Source of the DNA: Druceiella hillmani
Lineage: Eukaryota; Arthropoda; Insecta; Lepidoptera; Hepialidae
Length of the DNA stretch: 64,000 nt
Assembly: GCA_039881145.1 (NCBI GenBank)
Contig: JAYKKI010000038.1
Coordinates: 3,280,001 to 3,344,000 of the forward strand
Reading direction: 5' to 3'
Shown: piece by piece, positions 51,520 through 62,212 of the stretch
Position numbering within the stretch: the stretch's first letter is position 1
Layout: the number at the start of each line of letters is the position of its first letter
The notes under the pieces: model-generated
What the model saw: only the letters and a program-made list of their open reading frames with translations
Told to the model about the DNA's origin: nothing
Databases searched by the model: none
Translations under genes and position numbers: made by a program

Positions 51520-53522
51520 CACGCTTAAGTTTGAACTCTTTTAATGTCTTGAGGAGCTTGATCTGGGCTAAGTTCGTCGACGCCCAATATTACTGCAGGT
51601 CTTAAAAAGGGATATTTTTGTGCCAGATTATGCAGCTGTTGGAATCTTTCTCGAATTTTAGCGATTTCTTTGTTTTTGTTTATTTAAGAAAACATTGTTC
51701 GTCTAAAGTCGTCTTCATATGATAACCCAACATCTTTACTTCCGTCGCCAAATATATGCCTCCTCTTAATTCGTATTGGGGGTTCAAAAGAAATTCCAAG
51801 CTCTTCGCATATCCTTTCAACGTATCTTAAAGCCTCGTCTACGAATACGTCTCGTTTTTCTTCCAATACGGTTTGTAAAGCGCTTATTTTCTGAGCACAT
51901 TGATGTATCTTTAATCCCTTTGTTTGCAAACAACTTTGAGCATCATTGACTAAACGCAGTACCAGTTTCCAGAGGCCTAAATACCATAAAAACGAAAATG
52001 ATTGCATCGCAACTAATAAACTTACTGCATCCGTCCGTGTAAAAGCTTTCGTTCGTATCCATTGGTTTTTCTAGTGCAGTTAAAATTTCTTTGTAATGAT
52101 CTCAAATCAAATTTACAGCACCGCCTCTAGCGTTCCAACGTGTGTTCTGAACCCTCACTTTATCTCAAATACTCTTCAAATTTTATCCTGTGGCTACAAT
52201 AAGAACTTCCCACCGGTACACCGATATATAAAAAAACGTAGCAGCGTTCTAGCGTACCATAGAAAGTCTCCGAATTTATTTCCACTGATGCTGTATCTAG
52301 ACTAACTAGGTTTAGTGAATGGTTTGAGCAAGGGACAAATTCGGCATTAAGATTGATATTCTTTATTCGCTGTTTGTACACCCATCTGACATCCAGCCAT
52401 CGTAGTAGCATTATCGTAAGCTTGCCCTCTACAGTTCATAACATCGAGTTTGTTTAGTTTTATGTTACTAATAGCTTCTGCAGTTTTTATTTCACTACCC
52501 GAACCTCCTGGTTTTCAATCATCACATATCGTAATACTTGGTTTTTTTGATCTTTGTAGGAAATTTCCGGGGTGCTGTCAAAAATTATGGAATAATACTT
52601 GGCCCTTTGCACATGACCTATAATTTTTTTATGAACTAACTTTATTATCTAAAATTTCCATAAACTCGTTTTGAATTTCAGGTAACATATAAGAAAGAGA
52701 AATATTTTGGCCCATTTTTATTCCAAAATGCTCTCTGAGTACAGGATCGTATTTTGCCAGCAGATACACCAATTCTAAAAAGTAGCCTTTATTGACACTG
52801 GTGTCATCTTCCCTGTGGCTACGTAACGTCAAATTTTGTTTTGCCAGAAATTGTATTATATCTAACGTTCTGGTTAAGATTTAATTCCATTTTTTAGTCT
52901 CTTTTGTCACTACTTCTTGTTCTTTCTTATTAATAGTCCTTTTCGAAGACTTATTTCTAACGTCTTTCATTTGCAAAAATGTTGGTTATGTTGAACAAAA
53001 TTATCTACTTATACACTACACTACACTACCTAAACTTTCAAAGTCAGAATAAAATTATAAGAGTAAATTAAAGACAGATGAATAATTGAAGAACTTGTCA
53101 CTCGCGGATCGAATCACATATTGTGTGTGTTGTGGCTTGTGACATGAAAAATGAAACAAAACAGTGAATTACGTACGATAATTTATTTGTGTAAATAAGT
53201 GTCGAAGTTCAAAGACACTCATTCCGAAATAAGTGTTGGTGTAATAAAAATAAGGAGTGTTATCTATATATTAGCTCCTTCGCTCTCGTTTGTTAGCCCG
53301 TTTGTTTTCGTTCGGGAAAGCTCGGCTTGGCGGGCGCTGCATTTCGGCAGCGCGCGACCGCAACCCGCCCATGCCGCCGCCCTCTATCGGGCTTGGGTCA
53401 GTGCGGGCGTGATTTGAATAAGGATTTTCTAATGTTATATTTATAAAATTGCGGCACCACCCGTCCCTTTTCATGTGCCGCTCGGGGCCATGGCCCCCTG
53501 CTCACCCCACGTCACGCCACTG
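51520..53522 (-). mobile_element. hAT element remnant (ZMYM1/DUF4371 type), 5' end present
   Basis: The minus strand begins CAGTGGCGTGACGTGGGGTG at 53522, typical of hAT terminal inverted repeats beginning CAGTGG. A perfect palindrome GGGGCCATGGCCCC lies subterminally at 53484-53497. A GC-rich leader (about 53290-53520) precedes the transposase remnant at 51530-52975. I found no matching terminus on the low-coordinate side, so that end is truncated or too diverged. No target duplication could be established. Confidence 0.75.
51530..52975 (-). pseudogene. hAT transposase (DUF4371/ZMYM1-like), degraded
   Basis: From 52975 the minus strand reads MKDVRNKSSKRTINKKEQEV, then after a stop ILTRTLDIIQFLAKQNLTLR and EDDTSVNKGYFLELVYLLAKYDPVLREH. 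Next come YYSIIFDSTPEISYKDQK (first catalytic Asp of the RNase H-like fold), MNCRGQAYDNATTMAGCQ (second Asp) and EFVPCSNHSLNLV. The C-terminal part has MQSFSFLWYLGLWKLVLRLV, EKRDVFVDEALRYVERICEE and RRTMFS, an in-frame TAA, then IAKIRERFQQLHNLAQKYPF to a stop at about 51530. Several frameshifts and stops separate these. Such proteins are annotated in hosts as zinc finger MYM-type 1-like. The late C-terminal dimerisation region is largely absent. Confidence 0.85.
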
Positions 53523-54790
53523 CACTGCAGATAGAAAAGACCAGTATTTTGTATTAACATATTTGGCAACCTTGCTACGTCTCTATTGTCTGTATGATCA
53601 AGCGATTGCTTAATTAGCGAGTGGTTCGGAAATTGGAAGAAAGCGTAGAAGAGATTAACTTACTTATCGGATTTATGCCTCAAGGTTCGGGCAACCATTA
53701 TGTCTGCTATGCTGATGCAGATGAAAGACAAGTTACTTATTCGGCTTTTATTATACTTATATTCTATGTTGAAACAAATAATTATAATTAGTAATAAATG
53801 AGCGACTATGATATGTTATGTTTCAATATTAAATTAGCTGTATATTAGAAAAAAATAATTTTTCAGTTGAAAGTTTGACAATGAAATATCTTCTACTGTT
53901 GTGTACATTGAGAGATTTTAGAAAAATTAAAGTGTTTTTAAAGAACGTGAGTAATATAATAATGTTAAGAAAACATATCTTTCTTCCACTTTGTAAAGTG
54001 GAAATTATATTATACGTTTAGAATTATTGGTAAGCCTTTGAAAGTATATAAGAGCATAAAAATAATATTCAAATTAAAAAAAGATTGTTATTAATCTGCA
54101 AGCTGTAGAATAAATATGGTGTGTTATGTATGGCGTTATTCATCTTATGATATAGTACATCTTGCTTACCTATAAGTTTTAACGCTCAATGATATCATAC
54201 ACACAATTATAAATTATGTATGAATTTAGTATGACCTTAGATAAGTAAAGCGGTCCTATTACTTCGTATCGGTGAGGTAGGTAACGTTTGTCTGTCATTA
54301 TGATATGATGGATGACTGGATGGTTGAGACGAGACAGGCGGCGCCCGCACGGCGGGATCTTTGATCGACGCAGCTAGATAAAGTCTAGTTTTTTAGTTAT
54401 AACCACTTTTAATAGTTCACTTTTCGCTTATCGGTACATTTCTATGTGTGTCAAGTTAAGCCTCATTTTATGATTAAACTAATGCGAAAACTTACGAGGA
54501 TTTATAATAATCGTAGATTAGTATTATATTAAAAATGGTAAGGTTATTTAACTATTCAATAGTCGTGTTCTTTTATATGCAGTGGATTAATTTTGAGCAA
54601 TGCATTGGATAAGTACTTGAATAGAGTATTTCACGTGTTTATAGTTATATCCTAGTACTAATTTTTATAGTTTGTTATTAAATGATTTATAGTTTGTTAT
54701 TAAATGATAATGATATATCATTTGATAAATGACTTTATTAAATGATATGTAAATTTTTTATTGTTATGATAACACTTAATTTCTATTCAT
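53523..54790. other. AT-rich non-coding stretch
   Basis: No recognisable gene. A local duplication of TTTATAGTTTGTTATTAAAT plus GAT occurs at about 54663-54708, next to ATGATATATCAT-type palindromes. Confidence 0.4.
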
Positions 54791-55018
54791 AACTAAACGA
54801 AATTACGTGATGTAGTATTATTTCTACGTTATTTGAATTCTCAACCACGACCTAGGTTTTGTTGCTTGACAACATCTTCAGGTGGGAATTTGTGAAGATA
54901 CAAAGATAGATTTTTACAAATTGCCCACCTAAAGATGTTGTCATACAACGAAACCTAGGTCGTGGTTAAGAATTTAAATAAATTAGGAATAATACTATGT
55001 CACGTAGACATTTATTTA
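54791..55018. mobile_element. Foldback MITE, copy B (near-complete palindrome)
   Basis: The left arm runs AACTAAACGAAATTACGTGA, then GTAGTATTATTTCTA, AACCACGACCTAGGTTT and GACAACATCTTCAGGTGGG. The right arm is its complement back to CACGTAGACATTTATTT. A short AATTTGT...ACAAATT tip closes the hairpin. The whole 228-bp element can fold on itself. The terminal and CCTAGGTCGTGG parts match copy A at 6724-6889. Non-coding, so mobilised in trans if ever mobile. Confidence 0.85.
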
Positions 55019-56430
55019 CACTTCTTTTTACAGTTACTATAATTCAGTACTCTTTTGACTTCTTTACTGCTAATGAATAACTTTATATTTTTTGGTACAC
55101 TATCTTTATGACAACCAAAAGTAATAAATTTAGTTTTATCTATATTAAGAGACAGCTGGTTAGCGCCAAGCCAAAATACTTAAACAGTTTAACCATTTAG
55201 AAATTCTACTCCGTACTTTAGACCCAAACCAAGTTTTTCACGAAATATAGATTTGTCATCAGCATATGAAACAAGAGAAATTCCTGGCAACAGATTGAAG
55301 ATTTCGTTAATATACAAAATAAATAAAAGTGGTCCAAGAATTGTACCTTACGGTACACCAACAGAAACCGTCATATTCACACTAGTATTATTATTATTTT
55401 TCACATATTGAGACCTGTTCTTCAGGTAATCCTTTATAAATTCCAGGACCACGTCCCTTATTCCATACATTGGTTGTACCTAAAAAATTGAGTGATTAAT
55501 CATGTCAAACGCTTTAGCGAGACCTAGAAAAGCAATTATAATAGTAGAGCAATCAATATTTAAATTTTTGTATATATCTATAGTATAATTGTTTCATTTG
55601 TCCGTTTGCCTATAACGAAACGAAATTGATATTCAGAAATTATGTTATGTTTAGTAAACAAATAAATAAGCCTTTTGTAGGTCACTTTTTTCATTATTTT
55701 TATAATATTCGATATTAATGATACAGGCCGATAATTAGTTGAAAAATATTTATCTTTGGATTTATAAATTGGTATTATTTTGGATGATTCTAATGCATTT
55801 GGCCAGATACCCTTATTAAAAGAAATATTAAAAATATGTTCAATAGGTTTACTAATGTTACTGGTCAAACATTTAAGTACCCTACTGTTTATACCATCTA
55901 TAGCTCGAGCTTTATCCTTATTAGTTATTTTTTAATAGTTATCTCAATTTCTTCTCTGGTCCTTGGAGGTAAGAATCTACTAGGAATACACGACACTGGA
56001 AATAATTGTTTTAACATCTAAGGTTTTTTTATCTTTTTTTGTTATCAAATCCACACCAATATTTGATTACATTATCAATAGTTTGTTTATTATCAAATAC
56101 TTTAATATCGTCGCATATTAAGTAATCGATATTACTAGTTTTTTTATAATTTTTTCCTATCTTGGATTTAAAAAAAATCCCACAATTTTTTTGTCGTCTA
56201 TCGTCTATAATCTGTTTAAAAAGGATTGCTTAGCTAATTTGATAAATTTATTGAGTTACTGACAACACGAGTATAACCAGTCTTGTAATACTGGTTATAC
56301 ACGTGTTTTAAAAACTTATTACCCTTGTTCTTAGAGCAATTTATATACAGTAATTCTTTAGTATTATATAATTTATTTTGGTTATTATTTTTTATTTTTG
56401 TTGCTTATTTAATATATGATGTATTTATAA
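55019..56430 (-). pseudogene. LINE reverse transcriptase, downstream part (CR1/Jockey-like)
   Basis: Reading from 56430 downwards: a pre-RT region (VYNQ, DDRRQKNCGIFFKSK), then DKARAIDGINSRVLKCL, PIEHIFNISFNKGIWPNALE and IIPIYKSKDKYFSTNYRPVS (about 55790-55730). Next come the fingers (SEYQFRFVIGKRTNETI) and motif A as FLGLAKAFDMINH near 55525, where the expected first Asp is Gly. GTILGPLLFILYINEIFNLL and VSYADDKSIF (YADD at 55255-55266) follow, then NIDKTKFITFGCHKDS. In-frame stops (after INHSIF and SVGVP) and frameshifts occur. It is separated from its endonuclease part by the P element at 56431-59371. The family copies RNA into DNA at nicked targets. Confidence 0.85.
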
Positions 56431-58648
56431 CACAGATTTAAAATTGCTATTAGCAGATGACATATAAATAATCGAATAATATCTAGCGAAAATCGTAATA
56501 AGTGGCACACTTTCATTTCATTCTTTTCGTCTTTATTTATAATAGTTCGAGCGATATCCCATTCGTTTAATATGTTTTCTTAACTCGAAACTGTCACCAC
56601 GCCTTATTTTGCCGTGTAACCAGGATATAATATTGACAGGCTGTATTGTTATATTTATTCAACTTTGTCGAATTTGTTATTTTATGTGTGATTTTTAAAT
56701 TTACATAAATCAATGACACAAAATTTATCCCTAAAAATGGTTAAATGTAGTGCCTACATGTGTGATAGCGCTGCATACCGGAAAATTGCCAGGTATTACA
56801 TTTCATAGGTAAGTAACATCTGACATTGACTGCTTCAATTTGAAACTTTCTCGTTATTGTTGTGAAATATATAATTCTGTAAGTATTTCAAGTTTCCTAT
56901 ATTATCGAATTATTAATCCACAACCCGTATATATAGTTTAGGTTTACTTCTTTTTTCGTAATAAAGTAACAAATCTTTGTAAGTCGTCAACATCTTTGTA
57001 GATACATGAAATACAAATTCTGCAAGATAGTCCTGGTCAAAACATGGATTTTTTGAAAAGATATGTAAATAAATGTAAAGGAGTTCCACTTTGCAGAAAA
57101 TATTCGCCAGAATAATGGTCGTTTGCCCTTCACCACATAAGACAACATTAACTGTTACAAAAAAGTTGACGCTAAGCCGGGGTTTACGAGAGTCTTTAGA
57201 TATTTAAAAAAAAATCGTGGCAGTATCGAAAAATAAAGTATTTGTTAATCTTTGTACCGATGAAATGTCTATTAGGAAAGGGTTAATTTAGGATTCATCG
57301 CAAGCTGTACATCCAGGTTATGTCAACGTAGGTATAGAGGTAGCAATCGACAACTTACCACTTGCAACGCAGGCGCTAGTTTTTATGGTTACTGCTATAA
57401 ATAATAAGTGGAAATTATCGATAACCTATTTTTTATACAATCTATGAAGGACTCAGAAAAATCGAACAACGTGACTATTGCCATAGACATTAGAGGAAAT
57501 TGGGATTTGTATTTTCGGCTTAACATTCGATGGCGCATCTAACAGTATTAACGTGTCTACGGAACTTGGGTGTCAGTTAGTTTGGCCAAACATAAAACCG
57601 TATTTTATATCCAAAAATGATCACAAAATTAAAATTTTCTATGATAAAATTAATTCGTAATGCTTTGGGTGATTTTAAAAGTTATTAAAGATTTAAATAA
57701 TAATATAATCAAATACGAATTTTATAAATTATTTTTAAAAATATTTGCTTTTATTATAGGAAACAAAAGGTTTACATTTAGGGAATAAACTCAAATTGGC
57801 TCATATTTATTTTTCACGACAAAAGATGAAAGTGCGATTAGCGACACAACTGTTCAGTAATTCTGTTGCCGATGCACTGATATTTTGTAAAAATATTTTG
57901 AAGCTTCTTTAGTTTCAAGGAGGTGCATCTGCGGCTAAATTTTTAAAGTATATTAATAATATTTTTGATATTTTGAACAGTAAGTCTATTTATGCATCTG
58001 GTTGGAAAAAAAGCACTTTGTGTAGCAAATATAGAAAGAACAATTCCTTATTTTTCCGAATGTAAAATTTACTTGTCAATACTGAATTTTTCAATTGGCG
58101 AGTTGATTGTAACTTCTCAAAGAAAGATTGCGTTTGTTGGTTGTATCATTGATATGGATTAAATATTTTTTTCTGAATTAATAATTAAAAAAAAGTTACA
58201 TTTTGTACCTCTTTATAGAATTAGCCAAGATCATATAGAAATGTTTTTTTCAATGATTCTTACGAGAGGAGGCTACAACGATAATCCAAATGTTATTCAC
58301 TTTAATTAATATTGTTATTTAGGAAAAAAAAATTAATACGTCCTAAGCTTTGTGAAAATAGTGCAGGAAATTGTGTTCCTTTAGAAGAAATATCAATGCT
58401 TACATCGCCTTGTACAAATCTGAATAAATTCATTAATGAAACAACTGCAGCTATAGACATTGTAGCTCATCAATTTGATCACCAGGAAATAGAGGTCGAT
58501 GACATTGAGGATGAATTCTTTGAAAACCTTGTTACCTTACTAGATGAGTACTCTCAACATGTCATAACATACATTGCTGGGTTTATTGTCCGAAAAATTC
58601 TCAAATAAAATGTAATATGTATTGTATGCTTCTCATGGGAGACGAGGG

Positions 58649-58699
58649 ACCCCTGTCTTTGATTTTTTTCGTTCTCTCATTAAAATCAAAGACAGGGGT
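58649..58699 (+). repeat. 18-bp perfect inverted duplication inside the P transposase
   Basis: ACCCCTGTCTTTGATTTT at 58649-58666 is exactly complementary to 58682-58699 around a 15-nt loop. The right arm corresponds to the coding segment (IKIKDRGG). The left arm appears to replace or displace normal sequence, as a local template switch would do. Confidence 0.85.
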
Positions 58700-58985
58700 G
58701 GCTTGATTTATCCTTCAGAAGATGTCGTCACCAGTTACGCAAAATTGTGAAAAAATAGTCAGACAATTTAATTGTCCACAAAATGTAATAATGGTTGTGA
58801 CACTCATTTCAGAAACAAATGATTTTTATAGGATATTTAATAGCGAAAATTGTGAACACGACGCAAACCATGTTTTAGTTCTGGTAAAATTAATAGTTCA
58901 ACATTACCTGAATGTAAGATATCATTATGAGGCTAGGAAAATGACTCATAAGATATCCAACAGAAACTATTTAAAAAAAAAAGAT

Positions 58986-59013
58986 GTATATATATATATA
59001 TATATATATATAA
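58986..59013. repeat. (TA)n microsatellite
   Basis: A short TA run near the 3' end of the P-element coding region. Confidence 0.9.
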
Positions 59014-59379
59014 TGTGTTCGTTCACACGACAAGAAATTTCATTTAACCACCATTTCGATAAAGCCTTTATTACTATTGTTTAAATTATTTACATTCACA
59101 GACAGCATAGGATAATGTCATGTTATATTGAGATTTATTATGAATTAATTGATGACAATATGAAAAATTTAAACATTTATTTTGTTTTAATAATGTAATG
59201 TAATGTAGTGTAATGTAATGGAAATATTTATACGTTAATGCTCAGTCAAATACGTGTTGCCGCTGCATAAAGACACACCCCTGAATATATTTAGTCTTTA
59301 TAGACTCCGCCTTTTGGTTACGGTTGTCAAGCTGTGCTATGTCATCTACTTCTTGATATTGTAAATCTGTGATTTATAA

Positions 59380-60210
59380 GGAATTGTATATTTTTCACTA
59401 ATGAATTAATCGTCCCATTTGGATCAGGTATAGCCAATAAATTTTTCCAAATTATTTGATCACTAATATTGCTCATTTTATTGTAATAAATAACTGGGAT
59501 TTTTGCAGAACTGATTATTTCCTTAATTTTACTATTAAAAAATAATTAACCACTATCTCCAATTGCACAAGGCCTTGTTATGCAGTCGAAGTTCGGAATA
59601 TAGCTAGCATTTAAAAAAATATTTAAAAATTCATCAGTTACCCCGTCACAACTAAACAAGTTTATATTAAAGTCACCATTAATAATATAATTCTTCTACA
59701 TTTTGTTGTTGTCTAGATACAATTTTACAGAGTTGACGAATAGAAATCTTCTTTACCTTTTTAAGTTTTATAGCACCCTGTGTTCTGGTTCTGGATAGCA
59801 GCATCCGATTTATTTTTTATTATAGCCAATAAGATCTTATTACATTCAAACACGTCAACGTTCACTGGATGCCCAATATACTCCTTAATGAACATGACAC
59901 AACCATCTGCTTTATTTATATGGCTGTTATTGTACTAAATATTGTAGTTTTTAGGTTTAAGAATTTAAAACAAGGCAAGTTCTATAATTGAGTATATCCA
60001 ATAATATCTGGTTTCACTAACATTATGTCAATAAAACATTCCAACCTTTCGAAATATGTATTTAAACCTTTGACATTGATGTTAAGTGTAAGTAAGTTGT
60101 TTTCAACAAACTGTTTAATTCATAAAATTAAACGGAACGATGATCAACTTTACATTCGTCAACATTATTATCGTCCGCTGATATAGTGAATTGATTTATC
60201 AATAGTCGAT
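59380..60210 (-). pseudogene. LINE apurinic-type endonuclease, upstream part
   Basis: From about 60130 downwards the minus strand reads NNLLTLNINVKGLNTYFERL (endonuclease start), then KPDIIGYTQL, where the usual catalytic ET pair appears as TQ. Next come NKADGCVMFIKEYIGHPVNV and, after frameshifts, INGDFNINLFSCDGVTDEFL (GDFN codons at 59668-59679). SYIPNFDCITRPCAIGDSG follows, then a stop where the SDH/IDH segment should be, and IISSAKIPVIYYNKMSNISD. It is the same LINE as 55019-56430, separated by the P-element insertion. The endonuclease nicks the target for primed reverse transcription; several catalytic positions are altered here. Confidence 0.8.
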
Positions 60211-61079
60211 ACAATAAATTTTGTCTTTATCACAGATACTGAGGAATAAGTGGATTGCAAGAATATTTCGTTGAAACAACAAACTTTTTAATCTTTTATT
60301 ATAATGACATTTTTTATTATATAACATTTATAAGTGTCAGTTGCTTTATGATTTGTACATCTGTTCTTGCCAAACTTTTTGTTGGGGATAGAAAACACAG
60401 TTATGGAAAAAAACAAATAAATAAATTATGGATTACAAAATATTTGCAGAAAGATCTAAAAGTATGTTTTCTTACGTCGTAATTTGTAATGGTACTCTCG
60501 TACGCATTCGCTTGTTTCTTCAGTGCCCTTACATTTGAATACAAAGTTTATGTCTTAGTAAATTACACATACTCGAAATGTGCAAAGTAAATGTTTTTAA
60601 CTTCAATAAGTATGCGTTCATTGTTCTAATATAATTAAGGGTAAAGTTTTGTCTCTACGGTTTGGCACAAACAATTTTATATCTAATTCGAATGACACTT
60701 TCATCATCGCGTAGTTTTCGGTAGTGTAAGGCAGGCGCAGGGAGTCCGGTGTATATATGGCAAAAACTTTGAAATTGCTATAGACACATTAAATGAATGT
60801 ACGCACATGTTGTAGCCAACATGAACATCTCTAGAAATTTAAATCTGAAATATATTGTCAATTATTACAGATGTCAGACATTTTTTTATAACCCGTTTTC
60901 TGCTGCAAAATCGGCCCATAGAATAATTTTTAATTTGAACAAACTGAATAATTTAAATGAATATTGGGAAGAATTGTACGTGATCATGAAACTACAAAAA
61001 AAATAGCAAATATATAGTACTATACAAATTTTATATGAAAAGTTGTTTAAACATAATTCAGTCACGATTCCTAATTTGC
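60211..61079. other. Non-coding stretch upstream of the LINE
   Basis: Frames at 60255-60482 and 60797-61086 have no recognisable domains. The stretch may include more of the LINE 5' region or another repeat; I cannot decide. Confidence 0.3.
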
Positions 61080-61105
61080 TCAGCAACGCCGAGTCGGGCA
61101 GCTAG
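61080..61105 (+). other. Possible Helitron-like 3' end
   Basis: CAACGCCGAGTCGGGCAG followed by CTAG (61102-61105) and T resembles Helitron 3' ends. The hairpin is weak (CTC...GAG) and no matching 5' end or coding remnant was found. Treat as tentative. Confidence 0.25.
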
Positions 61106-61812
61106 TATTTTTATGGATTACATGTTTTTCAAGTTAAAAACTAGCATTAATGTTGTTTGGATTATTTGAAAATGCCATGCCTGTATCACAAGGCGAGTTT
61201 GGTATGGGAATATATCGCTGGTTTGCGAGAATATTGACGCATCTCAAAATTCCTTAAAATTTAAGTAAGTATGCCAAACGATCATAAACCGATTATATTT
61301 TATCGTGAACAGAGACGCACCGCAGTTTTCGTGCTAAGGTTCATTAGAATGAGACAGCGTCATTGTTCATTTGACACAAAACATACTAGGGCCAATCACA
61401 AACACCGACTAATGTCAGTTGTGCCGACGACGCTGGATTGAACGAACGCTCGTTTGTCGTAAACAGTGACGCATTACGAATTCGATTGCAATAATATGTA
61501 TATTCTGTTCTAGAATAGTGACGCAATTAGTGATGTGTCAATATGTTTGATGAAGGCGAGTGGTTTTCTAAGTATTATTTTGACTACTTCTTACTTGAGT
61601 CTATATTCACGAAAAAATTATCGTATCGTTGTTTTTGAAAAGCATGGTCCTGTTTTTGCTTCTTTTTACGAAATGCGTCTTTGTTGAAGGAATTATACGA
61701 TAATATTTTTGAGTTAATGATAACGTCATAATATCAATAATTCATTATTTATATAAAATTATTCATTTACATTAAGTATAATACATTAAATTAATCATTG
61801 TGATTATCCAAG
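61106..61812. other. Upstream region of the terminal transposon-like gene
   Basis: About 700 bp of non-coding DNA. The part from 61300 to 61500 is less AT-rich and repeats GTGACGCA-type words (GACGCA near 61310, GTGACGCA at about 61468 and 61520), which could be part of a promoter or the subterminal region of a DNA element. A terminal repeat cannot be tested because the other end lies outside the window. Confidence 0.3.
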
Positions 61813-61909
61813 ATGTCAGAAAGAACAGTATTCATGGAAAAGTTGAAAGAGTCAAGTAGTAAAAAAGCTGAAAAGGAGGATCTACAAGACACGGTTAATG
61901 AACGAGAAG

Positions 61910-62011
61910 GTAGCCTTAAATACCTACAAACTATAAATATTTACAATTTGTCTTAGCTTTGTTTATAAAAATATTCTTGAAGTATAATTTAATGACTAAA
62001 TATATTTTCAG
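61910..62011 (+). other. Intron 1 of the terminal gene
   Basis: 102 nt, GT at 61910 and AG at 62010-62011 after a pyrimidine-rich TATATTTTC. Removal keeps exon 1 (97 nt) in frame with the only open frame of exon 2. Confidence 0.65.
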
Positions 62012-62101
62012 AAACCATTATACATGAAAGCAGTACGCCGTTAGGTGAAAAAAATTACGACGATAATATCGAAAATGATATAAATATTATCAACACATCA
62101 G

Positions 62102-62212
62102 GTAAGCAAACCATTATACGAGTGCATTAAATATATAATTATAAATAATTTAATTTTGATATTCACTTATTCGAATGTGTCTTTAGTAAATGAATTAATG
62201 CTTATTTTTCAG
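62102..62212 (+). other. Intron 2 of the terminal gene
   Basis: 111 nt, donor GTAAGC and acceptor TTATTTTTCAG. The phase-1 junction leads into GNNADEKE, which differs from the long exon 3 frame by one base. The join is therefore good but the reading frame is broken just after it. Confidence 0.6.

Larger units (their letters stand above)
56737..59083 (+). pseudogene. P-element/THAP9-like transposase, degraded
   Basis: ATG at 56737 starts MVKCSAYMCDSAA, the beginning of a THAP zinc finger. After a one-base shift it reads KLPGITFHR and meets a consensus splice donor (AG|GTAAGT, intron from 56809). Downstream are MDFLKRYVNKCKGVPLCRKYS (about 57040-57105), a PGFTRESLDI-like stretch, and FVNLCTDEMSIRKG with GYVNVG (catalytic Asp region, about 57240-57335). 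ALVFMVTAINNKWKLSITYFF follows, then HIYFSRQKMKVRLATQLFSN and FQGGASAAKFLKYINNIFDI (57800-57980). The C-terminal part has YRISQDHIEMFFSMILTRGG (about 58217-58276), YIAGFIVRKILK (to 58605) and a GGLIYPSEDVV-type segment. Stops, frameshifts and an 18-bp inverted duplication (58649-58699) disable it. THAP domains bind terminal DNA in this family. Confidence 0.88.
56431..59371 (+). mobile_element. P element (THAP9-type) with TIRs, inserted in a LINE
   Basis: The left end reads CACAGATTTAAAATTGCTAT and continues to CAGATGACATA. The right end, in complement, reads CACAGATTTACAATATCAAG and continues to TAGATGACATA. These form imperfect terminal repeats of about 36 bp, bounded by an 8-bp target duplication. 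The 2.94-kb interior encodes a degraded P/THAP9-like transposase in sense orientation. A TA microsatellite (58986-59013) and a TAATG-repeat (about 59187-59222) lie in its 3' part. The insertion splits a minus-strand LINE into endonuclease and RT halves. Confidence 0.93.
56423..59379. repeat. 8-bp target-site duplication flanking the P element
   Basis: ATTTATAA lies immediately outside both ends: 56423-56430 and 59372-59379. Eight bases is the target-duplication length of P-type elements. Confidence 0.92.
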
